Shown here: in pieces, positions 8,864 to 17,845 of the stretch
Layout of the letters: each line of letters starts with the position of its first letter
Position numbering within the stretch: position 1 is the first letter of the stretch
From: a virus
DNA: 36,755 bases
Direction: 5' to 3' (one strand)
IMG/VR virus record: IMGVR_UViG_3300032241_002621
Location: 1-36,755 of that record
Made by a program: the position numbers and the translations under genes
The notes under the pieces: generated by a model
The model's input: only the letters and a program-made list of their open reading frames with translations
Told to the model about the DNA's origin: nothing
The model's database searches: none

Positions 8864-9697
8864 TTATGTTAAAGATAAATCAAAATCAATTTTTATAACA
8901 TCGGATGTTGAAATTGATGTTTCCAAGCTAAAAGTTCCATTTAAGTTATTAGGCGTAAAACGATTTAATGTCCAAGTGATTGTATTGTTGTTTTGGCTAG
9001 GATAATAAACATCATCGGTTGCACTCAATCTTACACCATTTATATAAACACGAAGACTGTCTTGTATGTAATTTGTAGAAGATGATGTTACTTTATAATT
9101 TGCTCCTGAAACTAATACTGGATTAATGTCATAATAGTGTCTATGGGAAAAATCTGTTGAAATATTTAATACCGGAGTAACTACATTAGTATTGTGAATT
9201 TCCCACCCAATACTAGAAGAAGCTCCTAATTGAACTGTTCCTTGATCAAATACGATAATGTTTGATATTGTTTCTACTGCAACAGCCATATTTGTTGCTT
9301 CGCTTGCAATCATTTGTAATTTACTTCTTTCTTCTTGAAGCATTCTTACAAATGAAACTGGATTTGATATTGATGGAAAACCTAACGCAGAATAATCTGA
9401 CAACTCTTGGGTAGAGACTGTTACAGATCCATTTGTATGTTTTCCAATATTATGTAAAGAACTATCAACAGAAGATGTGATTAAAGAACCATCTGGATCA
9501 ATTGAATGTGCCAGACGGTTGGCTAAAGTTCCCTGTGTTCCATTGCAATCACTTAAAATTTTTGCGTGAATATCTACCTGACCATTAATTATTTCGTCTC
9601 TTTGGGCAAGAGCTTGCAATGGCACATTATCATATTCCCAATGATATGGTTGATCGGGACTATATTGTGGAACTGGAATTTGTCCTAAGTCTGGCAT
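8864..9697 (-). CDS. tail fibre-type virion protein
   Basis: 277 aa with a strong AAAGGAGA before the ATG. The N-terminus (PYHWEYDNVPLQALAQRDEI, then INGQVD and a GTLANRLAHSIDPDGSL stretch, then HNIGKHTNGS) has the look of fibre or neck-fibre proteins found next to baseplate genes in myophages. A helical middle (about 115-150) is followed by a beta-rich C-terminus (about 155-277) with VYINGVRL and YYPSQNNNTITWTL, typical of a receptor-contacting or trimerising domain. It lies between the fibre genes and the GT-like gene in the same operon. The precise fibre type cannot be told. Confidence 0.6.
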   Translation of the reverse strand: MPDLGQIPVPQYSPDQPYHWEYDNVPLQALAQRDEIINGQVDIHAKILSDCNGTQGTLANRLAHSIDPDGSLITSSVDSSLHNIGKHTNGSVTVSTQELSDYSALGFPSISNPVSFVRMLQEERSKLQMIASEATNMAVAVETISNIIVFDQGTVQLGASSSIGWEIHNTNVVTPVLNISTDFSHRHYYDINPVLVSGANYKVTSSSTNYIQDSLRVYINGVRLSATDDVYYPSQNNNTITWTLNRFTPNNLNGTFSLETSISTSDVIKIDFDLSLT

Positions 9698-9711
9698 ATT
9701 TCTCCTTTATC

Positions 9712-9981
9712 TTATATATCTGTTGTGCTAATAGTAATATTATATTGATCGTTTTGAGGTGCATTTACTATTGTTTCGTGACTTTTTAATTCATTCTTTT
9801 CTTCTTTTTCATGAAATAATAAATTTTCACGAGACGCACAATAAGCTATATTTAAATTTTGCATTATATTAAATTGATGAAATATGCTGTAGTTTCTAGC
9901 TAAAATACTTTCTCCAAAATAATTTTGCCAATTTCCAAACGCTTTTCTGTGATTAATTTTTTCTAACCAAAAGTTTTTCAT
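9712..9981 (-). CDS. small protein of unknown function in tail operon
   Basis: 89 aa with AAAGGA upstream of the ATG. The protein is aromatic and Asn-rich (NWQNYFGESILARNYSIFHQF), with a charged middle (HEKEEKNELKSHE) and a Thr/Ile tail. I do not recognise a family. Tight spacing on both sides (14 and 12 bases) places it in the tail operon among fibre genes. It could be a small fibre connector or chaperone, but nothing in the sequence proves this. Confidence 0.6.
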   Translation of the reverse strand: MKNFWLEKINHRKAFGNWQNYFGESILARNYSIFHQFNIMQNLNIAYCASRENLLFHEKEEKNELKSHETIVNAPQNDQYNITISTTDI

Positions 9982-9993
9982 TTTTTTCCTTTC

Positions 9994-10479
9994 TTATACG
10001 AATGACAATCGCCAGTTAAATGTTATTTGCATTTGTGCAGTTTTTGTTAGGTCTGGGAAAGTTACCATACTGTAAAGATCACCAGTAGCTAATTGAAGTG
10101 CCATCTCGTTCAATGTTGATCCAACAGCCTCAGAATAAGAAATTACAGATGTAAAAATAACTTGAGATGGTATGTTTGGATCTATAGAAGAAACGACAGG
10201 TTTGCTTGCTTGTGTGACTCCAAAAAGACCATTTCTGCTGGATGATACATATTTAGTGGTTCCATTAGAAGTTCCTCCATTGCCAAATAACATTCTATTA
10301 ATGTAAAAATTAAAACCATCGCCAATATTTCGAGCCAAACAAGAAGCTAGTGCTTCTCTTCCTTTAGTTAAAACTGTATTAGGGAATTCAATAATTTCTT
10401 TTTTTCCGCAATCATAATCAATTAAACATGTAACAAAGCCACACGGTTTTAAGCCATTATAAATTTCATTGTTTATCAT
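9994..10479 (-). CDS. fibre/baseplate-associated protein (phage tail-collar-like family)
   Basis: 161 aa. The pattern NTVLTKGREALASCLA followed by a MLFGNGGTSNGT loop, and a C-terminal TKTAQMQITFNWRLSF strand pair, is common in a family of small phage tail proteins that follow the baseplate genes. It has a very good SD (AAGGAGA) and its ATG overlaps the previous stop (TAATG). No enzymatic residues are seen. A role at the baseplate rim or as a fibre attachment base is inferred from position. Confidence 0.55.
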   Translation of the reverse strand: MINNEIYNGLKPCGFVTCLIDYDCGKKEIIEFPNTVLTKGREALASCLARNIGDGFNFYINRMLFGNGGTSNGTTKYVSSSRNGLFGVTQASKPVVSSIDPNIPSQVIFTSVISYSEAVGSTLNEMALQLATGDLYSMVTFPDLTKTAQMQITFNWRLSFV

Positions 10480-13400
10480 TATAAATCTCCTTCTTCTACA
10501 GTTCCATCTGAATATTCAATTTTTATGTTAATATTTTCTTTTTGATTTACCAATTCATTTATTTCATCTGGAGAGCTTAATTGGGTCACTGTTTGATCTT
10601 GATCCACATAATCAATTACAGATCTTCCAGCACGATCTAAAGTGCGGAAAGTATGTTCTGGCAAATCGTATTGTTGTCCCATTATTGTTGCTCCATTTTT
10701 TAAAAATTGATAAAAAGTGGCATCAACATAAGTACCACCAGCCAAATAAGTTTTCCAATAGTGATCAGGCCCAGACAAAGTAATTGTGGTGTAATTGTCT
10801 TCATGTGGTCCCACCTCTGTCCCAGAAATTTCTGAAATAAAGTAATAATCTGATCCAATTTGAATAATAAAATTTTCTTTAAATCCATTATTTTCAATTC
10901 CACCATCAATTGTATAAGAGTTATCTCCATTTTGAATTCCTAAAGAACTTTCTAAATTTCCTAAAGCTTGTAATTTAATTCCACGATGAGTAAAATAACC
11001 AATTTCTCCAGAAACTACTTTTTGTTTTACCGTTAAATCAACGCCATTTGAGTCGCCATCGGTGTAATTCCCAATATAAAATTGGTTATTGCTATAAAAT
11101 TCAATTATTGGATATTCAAAGCTTCCTTTTACAAAATAAAAATTTTTCAAACTTATAATATTTTGAATAGGAATAAAAGAACTGTTTAACACAGTTACAC
11201 GACCACGATTCGTTGTTTCTAAATTTCCAAGTGCGCCTGTTTTAATTAGTGAATTTGATCCATCTAATAAAGACCAACTAATTCCAGATGAATTTCCTGA
11301 TAATCCACCATTATTAGTCAGATTTAATTTTCCATCAGGTAAAACATTTTGAATAACATAAGGAGTTGCACTAAAAGATGGAATGAGAAGCTTCCAAGCA
11401 TGTGTGGCTGTTCCTTGTTCAACATCAAATGTAGATTGAATCGGTAATGTTCCAAAATTTTGAGAAGAATCATAAAATTCAAAAATATTATCTTGGGAAA
11501 TGTTACAAAGGCTTCCATCTAACACCAAATTATTTATGTCAAATGTAAAAGCACAACTGTTTATTGTATCGTCATTTGCAAATATATTGTTGCAATTGTT
11601 TATTGGTTCATCTAAAATTGGCAGGCTAATTTTTACAACATTTCCATCTGGATTGCTTATATTGTATGTGCCAGCCAAAGGAGATGGTGCCAAAATTGTA
11701 ATTTTTGCATTTCCTTCTAAAGATATTCCTACGTTATCTAATTTTTTATTAGGACAGAAAACAACAATTTCATCATTAAACATTTTTACGCTTATTGTCG
11801 CAATCGGAGTGGTAATATCTGCTAATTGATTTCTAGTTATTCCTTGAGTTTCTACTAACTTCATAAGTCTATTAAACCACATTTGACCCTCTCCAGATAT
11901 TACAGACTCTGTTCCATTCACAGAAACTAGCATTGAAACATTTTCAACAGGAGACTCCACAAACTCATTAATGCCTCCTAGAAAATTTAAAGTATGGAGA
12001 ACGGCATGAAAGGGCATGGTTTCTGTTAATATTTCTTGAGCTTCAATTATTCTATCATTAGATAAATCTTCAATTTCAAGATCTATATTGTAACTACTGC
12101 TTATACATGCTGTACAAGGGTCAATAAAATCTTTGTCAATGTCACATGGAACCTTAGAATTTCTTATGCTTCCATTATATTCTTCCATGTTATAAATATT
12201 TTCACTATAAGGGAATTCTGTTCGTATTTTTCCATATACAAGAAAATCATTATAAGGATTTCTTGTATTCACAATAATATCAAACATTGGATCATTGTTT
12301 GATATGACACGAACATTCCAGTTTTTTAAAGGATATATTTGGTTTCTTTCATCACGTTGATCCATCAAAGGCAATGATCTTATATAATTTTCTATAGATT
12401 GATCTGTCGGACTATTAATTTCATAATATTTATATAATATTCTAATCTCGTCTCCCTCCACAAGATCAATTGGGTCTATAGATAAAGTATCGCCAACCCA
12501 AGTTACCGTTGTTAATCCTTGATCGGTATTAAAATCTATATAATCTAAACTAAGAGAAACCCAATCCGAATCTGGTGGTCGTAACCACAACTCAAAATTA
12601 TCATAATCAACCGGCAATGCTACTTTTTCAAGTTCAAATTGTGTGTTTGTACCATCAAATACAAATGATTCTTGCCAAGTATGAGAAGATATTACTTGCC
12701 AAAGCTGATGAATTCCCAAAACCCTAATCCCTGCATGTTCCATTGACTCATATACGGATGATTTTGTTCCTTTCATTTTGAATAATGGAATAGCACGCTT
12801 AATTTGTCCTCTCCATCTTGTTGGATCATGGGTTTTTAATTTTAAATCAAATAAATTAGATAAATAATTTATCATTGATTCATGTATTGAGTTTGCATCT
12901 TGAAGATCAACAATTTGATTTGTTAAATCTTCTAAAACATTAAATCCAGAAGCAATTGCTCCATTTAATTTGTTCAAAACATCAGGAGTTCTGTCGTCAT
13001 TTGAAATAATTAATTTAAACATTTCTGGTAAATAACGATCTAAAAGAGTTGGATATTTATCTGGATTTGTATAATGTGTTGGAATGCTAGTCGTAACTTG
13101 AGTATCACCATTAAGATGAAATGTTAAATGAGAAGAAAGACTAGATCCAGCAGGTAAAGAATTCCACGACCAACATAAAAAATAATCTCCTTCACGCATT
13201 CCTTCAGGTTGCCAAGTATAAGTAAATTGACAAGGAATAGGACTTCCAAGACTGTCTGTGTCTTGTTCTATAAATGCATTCGAAGTATCTGTGGATAGCC
13301 AAGCTGGATAAATATCGTCTCCAACAATTTGAACCGGAACAGCTTCATTAAAATAAAAAGAACTTACTGAAGCACTAGAATTTGCTTCAGTTCTTAACTT

Positions 13401-13667
13401 TTGGGCATTTTTTATATTTTCTTCAGTTGGATTAGAACAAGCAAGAGCTTCTGCTTCATCTGCTGCTTGAGTTTTTTTAGAATCATAAACCAAATCATCA
13501 TATTGATTTGCGTTTTCACTGGCAAAATTTCTTTCAACAAAATAAATTGTTAATTTATTTACAACATAAGGATTTGATAATAAACATCCATTTAAATCAG
13601 GAGTTTGAATTGTAAAAACAATTGTATCTGTAACAGATGGATTATCATTGATAGTTAATACTGCCAT
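10479..13667 (-). CDS. giant baseplate protein with P2 gpI-like domain
   Basis: 1062 aa. Residues about 205-320 match the P2 gpI/tail protein I pattern: YPTLLDRYLPEMFKLI, then a helix pair, then RWRGQIKRAIPLFKMKGTKSSVYESMEHAGIRV. This is placed inside a much longer protein. Residues 1-200 are beta-rich with a helical insertion (KKTQAADEAEALACSNPTEE). After 330 come beta-rich modules of unknown type with WxxxxFVFDGTNTQFEL and YIDF elements. GpI-like proteins are wedge parts that hold the tail fibres. The gene follows gp6/gpJ directly, as in P2 and Mu. The extra 700 residues suggest fibre or receptor-binding parts fused on. Confidence 0.7.
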   Translation of the reverse strand: MAVLTINDNPSVTDTIVFTIQTPDLNGCLLSNPYVVNKLTIYFVERNFASENANQYDDLVYDSKKTQAADEAEALACSNPTEENIKNAQKLRTEANSSASVSSFYFNEAVPVQIVGDDIYPAWLSTDTSNAFIEQDTDSLGSPIPCQFTYTWQPEGMREGDYFLCWSWNSLPAGSSLSSHLTFHLNGDTQVTTSIPTHYTNPDKYPTLLDRYLPEMFKLIISNDDRTPDVLNKLNGAIASGFNVLEDLTNQIVDLQDANSIHESMINYLSNLFDLKLKTHDPTRWRGQIKRAIPLFKMKGTKSSVYESMEHAGIRVLGIHQLWQVISSHTWQESFVFDGTNTQFELEKVALPVDYDNFELWLRPPDSDWVSLSLDYIDFNTDQGLTTVTWVGDTLSIDPIDLVEGDEIRILYKYYEINSPTDQSIENYIRSLPLMDQRDERNQIYPLKNWNVRVISNNDPMFDIIVNTRNPYNDFLVYGKIRTEFPYSENIYNMEEYNGSIRNSKVPCDIDKDFIDPCTACISSSYNIDLEIEDLSNDRIIEAQEILTETMPFHAVLHTLNFLGGINEFVESPVENVSMLVSVNGTESVISGEGQMWFNRLMKLVETQGITRNQLADITTPIATISVKMFNDEIVVFCPNKKLDNVGISLEGNAKITILAPSPLAGTYNISNPDGNVVKISLPILDEPINNCNNIFANDDTINSCAFTFDINNLVLDGSLCNISQDNIFEFYDSSQNFGTLPIQSTFDVEQGTATHAWKLLIPSFSATPYVIQNVLPDGKLNLTNNGGLSGNSSGISWSLLDGSNSLIKTGALGNLETTNRGRVTVLNSSFIPIQNIISLKNFYFVKGSFEYPIIEFYSNNQFYIGNYTDGDSNGVDLTVKQKVVSGEIGYFTHRGIKLQALGNLESSLGIQNGDNSYTIDGGIENNGFKENFIIQIGSDYYFISEISGTEVGPHEDNYTTITLSGPDHYWKTYLAGGTYVDATFYQFLKNGATIMGQQYDLPEHTFRTLDRAGRSVIDYVDQDQTVTQLSSPDEINELVNQKENINIKIEYSDGTVEEGDL

Positions 13668-13676
13668 GTTGATTCC

Positions 13677-15236
13677 TTATTCATATGTAAATATAATATT
13701 TGTTATATCTGGTCTGATAATCTCGTAAAAATTCGTGACAACTCTAGTTCCACCATTATTTGGATTGTTAGTGGTAAAATGTATATCATAACTATTTACT
13801 TGTTTTAAATCGGAAAAAGCTTGAATTAAATCTGAGCTAAGTAATGTCTCTCCATATTCCCAATTTGATAAATTAAAAAAAGAATTTATTCTATTTTGAA
13901 TCTGGCCTCTTATTTGATCTTCAAACTTTCTATAGATTCTATTTAACATTACATCTATGGTAGTATCAACCAAAACAACTTGACCATTTCTAATGCATAT
14001 AAAATCTGTTACCATTTTTACAGAATCAAGATAACTATTTAATTCTGACTTTAAAACATCACTCGCTTCTTGTAAATCATTTGGTGCATTTAAAGCCAAA
14101 ACATAAATATCTATAATATTTCCAGAACATCCATGATTTCTTAAAACTGCCGTGGATTTTCCAATTTTACCTTGATATGGCGTTGCAAATTGATCTGTTA
14201 AAGTTTTATAGTCAAGACCAGTAACCGCACGATTTTGTGTTCTTAAATAAGCAGGAAGTTTGGTTCTGATATCATCAATTGTATCACCATCATATCCAAA
14301 TTGTCCTGGAGTGTAATTTCTCAAAGAAACAGGCACCCCATAATTTAAACCCGGAACATTTACTATGGTTTGCTGTTGAATAGATCCACTAATGAAATTT
14401 CCAATTGATCCGCCACCTTGCCTGTAACTTACAGAAATTTGACTGCCTTGAGATGGTATTAAACCAGCACGATTATTTCCAAATATTACATAAGCATTAT
14501 AACTCGAATCAAATTCAACTCTATATTCACGACGTGGTTGAGAATCTGTAAAATAATCCACTTGTTGCCATAAAACCCCATCTACTTGAACCTGAATCGA
14601 ATCATAAATTACAGGAGATTGATTCAAAGTTATCGTTTGTGCAATTGCACCTGTTCCATTTGATGTTGAATTTATTGTTCGTCCTTGTAATCCAACTATA
14701 CTTGCGTTCACTGAACTACTGGCAGGAATAACAATATCTTGATTAAATATTGGATTGTTGTCTGCATCTGCTGGGAATAGTTCAATATTTATATTTGAAT
14801 TTCCCGCAGTAGTTTGAACATCAAAGGGTGCTGGTATTGTAACATCAACCGATAAAATATTGTTTAATGTCGCAGTCCACAAAGAACTAGATGCAATCGG
14901 CGGTTGTGGCTGAAAACCAACAAGTTTTGCCAATCTGAATGCATTATCTAACTCTGTTACAGTATCAATAAAAATTTCATTTGCAATTTGATCCATTTTA
15001 AATGATAAGGTATCAGCTAAAAATGCCCAATTCTCGATAAGCATAATTGCTAAAGACGATTCAACAAAGTCAGAAAATTCTGATCCAAATTTTTGATTGA
15101 TAAAATCAATAAGCCTGGACTTCATAGACCAAAAATCTTGATTTGTATAATTTAGATTAAATATATTAGGAGTTGTTATAACTTGTGATTGTGTATATGG
15201 TGTTATATCAAAAGGACAATTATTGTTTGTTGCCAT
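13677..15236 (-). CDS. baseplate wedge protein, gp6/gpJ family
   Basis: 519 aa. The N-terminal helix-rich part (NYTNQDFWSMKSRLIDFI, then MLIENWAFLADTLSFKMDQIANEIFIDTVTELDNAFRLA split over about 65-103), the VIFGNNRAG loop (250-258), SYRQGGGSIGN (270-280) and RAVTGLDY (336-343) are standard features of the baseplate J/T4 gp6 family. It forms the inner ring of the wedge and binds gp25 and gpI-like proteins. The ATG overlaps the gp25 stop (TAATG) and has CAGGAG upstream. Length is close to that of T4-like and SPO1-like members. Confidence 0.85.
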   Translation of the reverse strand: MATNNNCPFDITPYTQSQVITTPNIFNLNYTNQDFWSMKSRLIDFINQKFGSEFSDFVESSLAIMLIENWAFLADTLSFKMDQIANEIFIDTVTELDNAFRLAKLVGFQPQPPIASSSLWTATLNNILSVDVTIPAPFDVQTTAGNSNINIELFPADADNNPIFNQDIVIPASSSVNASIVGLQGRTINSTSNGTGAIAQTITLNQSPVIYDSIQVQVDGVLWQQVDYFTDSQPRREYRVEFDSSYNAYVIFGNNRAGLIPSQGSQISVSYRQGGGSIGNFISGSIQQQTIVNVPGLNYGVPVSLRNYTPGQFGYDGDTIDDIRTKLPAYLRTQNRAVTGLDYKTLTDQFATPYQGKIGKSTAVLRNHGCSGNIIDIYVLALNAPNDLQEASDVLKSELNSYLDSVKMVTDFICIRNGQVVLVDTTIDVMLNRIYRKFEDQIRGQIQNRINSFFNLSNWEYGETLLSSDLIQAFSDLKQVNSYDIHFTTNNPNNGGTRVVTNFYEIIRPDITNIIFTYE

Positions 15237-15661
15237 TATGCTGCTCCTGATAGCGGTAATTCTAATGTTAAGGCTTGAACTTCTTTAATATTTTGAGGAT
15301 CTACATAAACTATTTGAATAGATAAAATATTTTCTAAATCTTGTTTTAAATCATTGCTGTTTAATTGACTTTCATCAATTGAAGAGCTTATATCTATACT
15401 TTGAACAGAAATTCTTGGTTCCCATAAGTTCATTGCTTTTATTATAGCGTTTTTAGCTTTTAATTGTAATTCAGAGTCGTTAGGATCGAACAATAATTCT
15501 CTTAATGCAGTCCCAAAATTTAAGTTCATGACTCTTTCTCCAGGATTTGTCAGCAACAAAACAAGCAAATCTGACTTAATTTGTTCAGAACCTCCTTGAG
15601 AATAAAAAAATCCTAAAGGAGATTTTACAATTGGATATGGAATTCCTAAAAAACTACTCAT
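15236..15661 (-). CDS. baseplate wedge protein, gp25/gpW family
   Basis: 141 aa from the ATG at 15661, which has GAGG six bases upstream; a GTG at 15673 would add four codons overlapping the previous gene. PGERVMNLNFGTALRELLFDP (40-60) and NLWEPRISV (about 78-86) are the hallmarks of the gp25/GPW lysozyme-like wedge family. The conserved EPR core binds gp6 and triggers sheath assembly. Gene order hub-spike-gp25-gp6 supports the call. Confidence 0.88.
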   Translation of the reverse strand: MSSFLGIPYPIVKSPLGFFYSQGGSEQIKSDLLVLLLTNPGERVMNLNFGTALRELLFDPNDSELQLKAKNAIIKAMNLWEPRISVQSIDISSSIDESQLNSNDLKQDLENILSIQIVYVDPQNIKEVQALTLELPLSGAA

Positions 15662-15669
15662 TGTTAACC

Positions 15670-17829
15670 TCACAAATTAGATAAGCCTGTGCCTTGAGAT
15701 TTTGCAAAAGGCAATAAATTAAACATAGAAAGCTGAGAAGCATTTGCAGAAGTGCTGGCAAATACACGATCACTAATTCTTACAGTTCCTGTGCAATAAT
15801 CATAAACAATTACTGCTCCAAAACATGGATCTGTTCCTCCATAACCACTACAATCAGCAGGAGGAGGATTGCAATCCTGTCCAGCAAGTAAGAATATTTG
15901 TTCTTTAGCTATAAAGAAGTGCCTCTGTGCTGTATTTATATACTCTTTCTTTGTGCTTACAATGTTATTTTTACTTACAACTTCTATTAAATTAGAAGGA
16001 TATGAAACTTCATCTCCAACCATGGTAATATGATCATCATTAGTTGAAACAATATAATTTCCTCCAACTCTCAACAAAACCAGACCAGGGCCAGAAGGAG
16101 ATTCTTGAAATCTATGAATATGAGGTCCACGAGTTGTATTGTCTTTTTGAGGGCAATAAATTTGAATGTTCTGCTGTTGGGTTTCTTCTTGGCTAAAATC
16201 GTCATTAAAAGACATTTGTAAACCATAACCAGTTCTAATTTTAACAAAAGCTTTTTTAGCTTTTGCTACTGGAATTCCACCTTCCATTCTACATCCTGAA
16301 CATTGTGCGTTTTCTTCGTCAACCATATCAAAAGTGTGATTACTTGTGCTTTGCAAGTGAATTCCACGACGAGATCCGGCAATATTAGGAGGACATCCAG
16401 GACAGCCAGCTTGTGATTGTGTGTGATCATTTAATTCAATTTTATTGCCAGTAGCAGTCAAAATTCTGATATAATTATCTTCTCCACGTAAATTTGAACC
16501 ATCATCACCTTGTGGCCCTTCTACATCACTCATCTCAATAAGATGGCCCGTGGCTGATTTCCAATATGTATGACCAACGTAATGGTTATTACAGCCAAAA
16601 TTAAACTCTTGATCCCATGTTGGATCTCCAGATGGCTCTTCAACAGAATCGTCCATAACAAATGTATGGCCCGAAATAGACATTATCTGAATGCCAGTTT
16701 GGGGTAAATCACAAGAATTGTTCTGAGGTGTAGGAGCACCACTGTATGGGCGACATTCTTGTTTATGTTTAAAAAATGGATTTGTTCCAACTTGAGATTC
16801 ATAATATTTAGTTGTTTTGCCGCCTGTAGATGGGTGCCCACCTATAATTTTAGAATTACTTGTTGTTCCATCACATTCAGTATCTTCAGTTTTATTTCCA
16901 ACACCTGGAGTAGAATTTGTATTGTTTGCATTAGAATTAATTCCTGTGCTATTAAATCCTCCAGCTAAAGTGTCAATTTGAGAATTTGCAGATGCTCCTT
17001 CTACACAACTTACTTCTCCTTCTCTTAATTTTCCTCCGCATTGTGGATTTGCCCATTGTCCAGCATAATGAAGGTGATCATCTTTCATCATAATCCAGTT
17101 TCCACGACTGGACATAATCTCAAATCTTTTCCACTTTCTGTTACATCTTGGGTCTCCATCTACCATTTTAATGTAATGTTTTTCTGGGGTTTTAAGACCA
17201 TGTATATTTGGATATGTAATTAACTTTTGTGCCTGTGGATTATTGTCAAAGTCTACTTCTGATGATAAATCAAAACCGTTATAATTTTCTGTATTCCACG
17301 GAGGAAAAACCTGAGAACCATCATTTGGTCCTACCAAATAGCCGTCTCTATTACCTTCCCAAACATCATAAAATTCTTTTATATTAAATCCAAAATTTCT
17401 TTGACCTTCTGGACCACGGTTTCTATGCCATGTTGTTCCGATGTAAAATGGTGATCCTAAATTTCCATTTTCAAAAATTAGACATACAGTCGATCCGGCA
17501 GGAGGAACCCACGATAGTCCAGAATCATCAAAACCACCCAATGATGATATAACATGAGCCCAAGGTAATTGTGACACTGTTAAAGTTGGATCGTGAAAAA
17601 TTGGAGAATACCATCTTATTCTATTTTGTTTCCAAATATCTATAGTGTCTATACATAAGGCTGTATACATGCCATAAAGCATTTGAGATTGATCAATTTT
17701 TACAGAACTAGCAGCAATTTCAGACTGTAAAGTTTTTTTAATTTCTGAATCTATATTGTTTAATTTGTTTTCTAAAACACTAATTTTAAGACGAAGATGA
17801 TCAATTTCTTCTTTTTTTGCTATTGACAT
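15670..17829 (-). CDS. baseplate spike protein with OB-fold (gp5/gpV type, no lysozyme)
   Basis: 719 aa. A short coiled coil (5-45) is followed by a gp5/gpV OB-fold at about 52-140 (CIDTIDIWKQNRIRWYSP, LPWAHVISSLGGFDDSG, WVPPAGSTVCLIFENGN, SPFYIGTTW). The rest lacks a lysozyme domain. It holds a series of G-H/N-x-hydrophobic-x-M/L-x-D units (HTFVMDD, HLIEMSD, NKIELND, HTFDMVD) spaced as in intertwined beta-helix spikes. Several Cys pairs (CPGCPP, CSGC) could bind metal. AAGGA precedes the ATG. It would form the membrane-piercing tip below the hub. Confidence 0.8.
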   Translation of the reverse strand: MSIAKKEEIDHLRLKISVLENKLNNIDSEIKKTLQSEIAASSVKIDQSQMLYGMYTALCIDTIDIWKQNRIRWYSPIFHDPTLTVSQLPWAHVISSLGGFDDSGLSWVPPAGSTVCLIFENGNLGSPFYIGTTWHRNRGPEGQRNFGFNIKEFYDVWEGNRDGYLVGPNDGSQVFPPWNTENYNGFDLSSEVDFDNNPQAQKLITYPNIHGLKTPEKHYIKMVDGDPRCNRKWKRFEIMSSRGNWIMMKDDHLHYAGQWANPQCGGKLREGEVSCVEGASANSQIDTLAGGFNSTGINSNANNTNSTPGVGNKTEDTECDGTTSNSKIIGGHPSTGGKTTKYYESQVGTNPFFKHKQECRPYSGAPTPQNNSCDLPQTGIQIMSISGHTFVMDDSVEEPSGDPTWDQEFNFGCNNHYVGHTYWKSATGHLIEMSDVEGPQGDDGSNLRGEDNYIRILTATGNKIELNDHTQSQAGCPGCPPNIAGSRRGIHLQSTSNHTFDMVDEENAQCSGCRMEGGIPVAKAKKAFVKIRTGYGLQMSFNDDFSQEETQQQNIQIYCPQKDNTTRGPHIHRFQESPSGPGLVLLRVGGNYIVSTNDDHITMVGDEVSYPSNLIEVVSKNNIVSTKKEYINTAQRHFFIAKEQIFLLAGQDCNPPPADCSGYGGTDPCFGAVIVYDYCTGTVRISDRVFASTSANASQLSMFNLLPFAKSQGTGLSNL

Positions 17830-17845
17830 TTAATTCCTTAAATTT

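Noticed and set aside
15933-15940. Exact TATAAATA on the minus strand inside the spike gene
   Set aside because: It lies in coding DNA about 270 bases before the next start. Exact octamers are expected by chance in DNA this AT-rich, and others occur inside the tape measure gene.
15670-17829. Lysozyme domain in the spike protein as in T4 gp5
   Set aside because: No region after the OB-fold has the catalytic Glu-Asp-Thr pattern or the length of the lysozyme insert.
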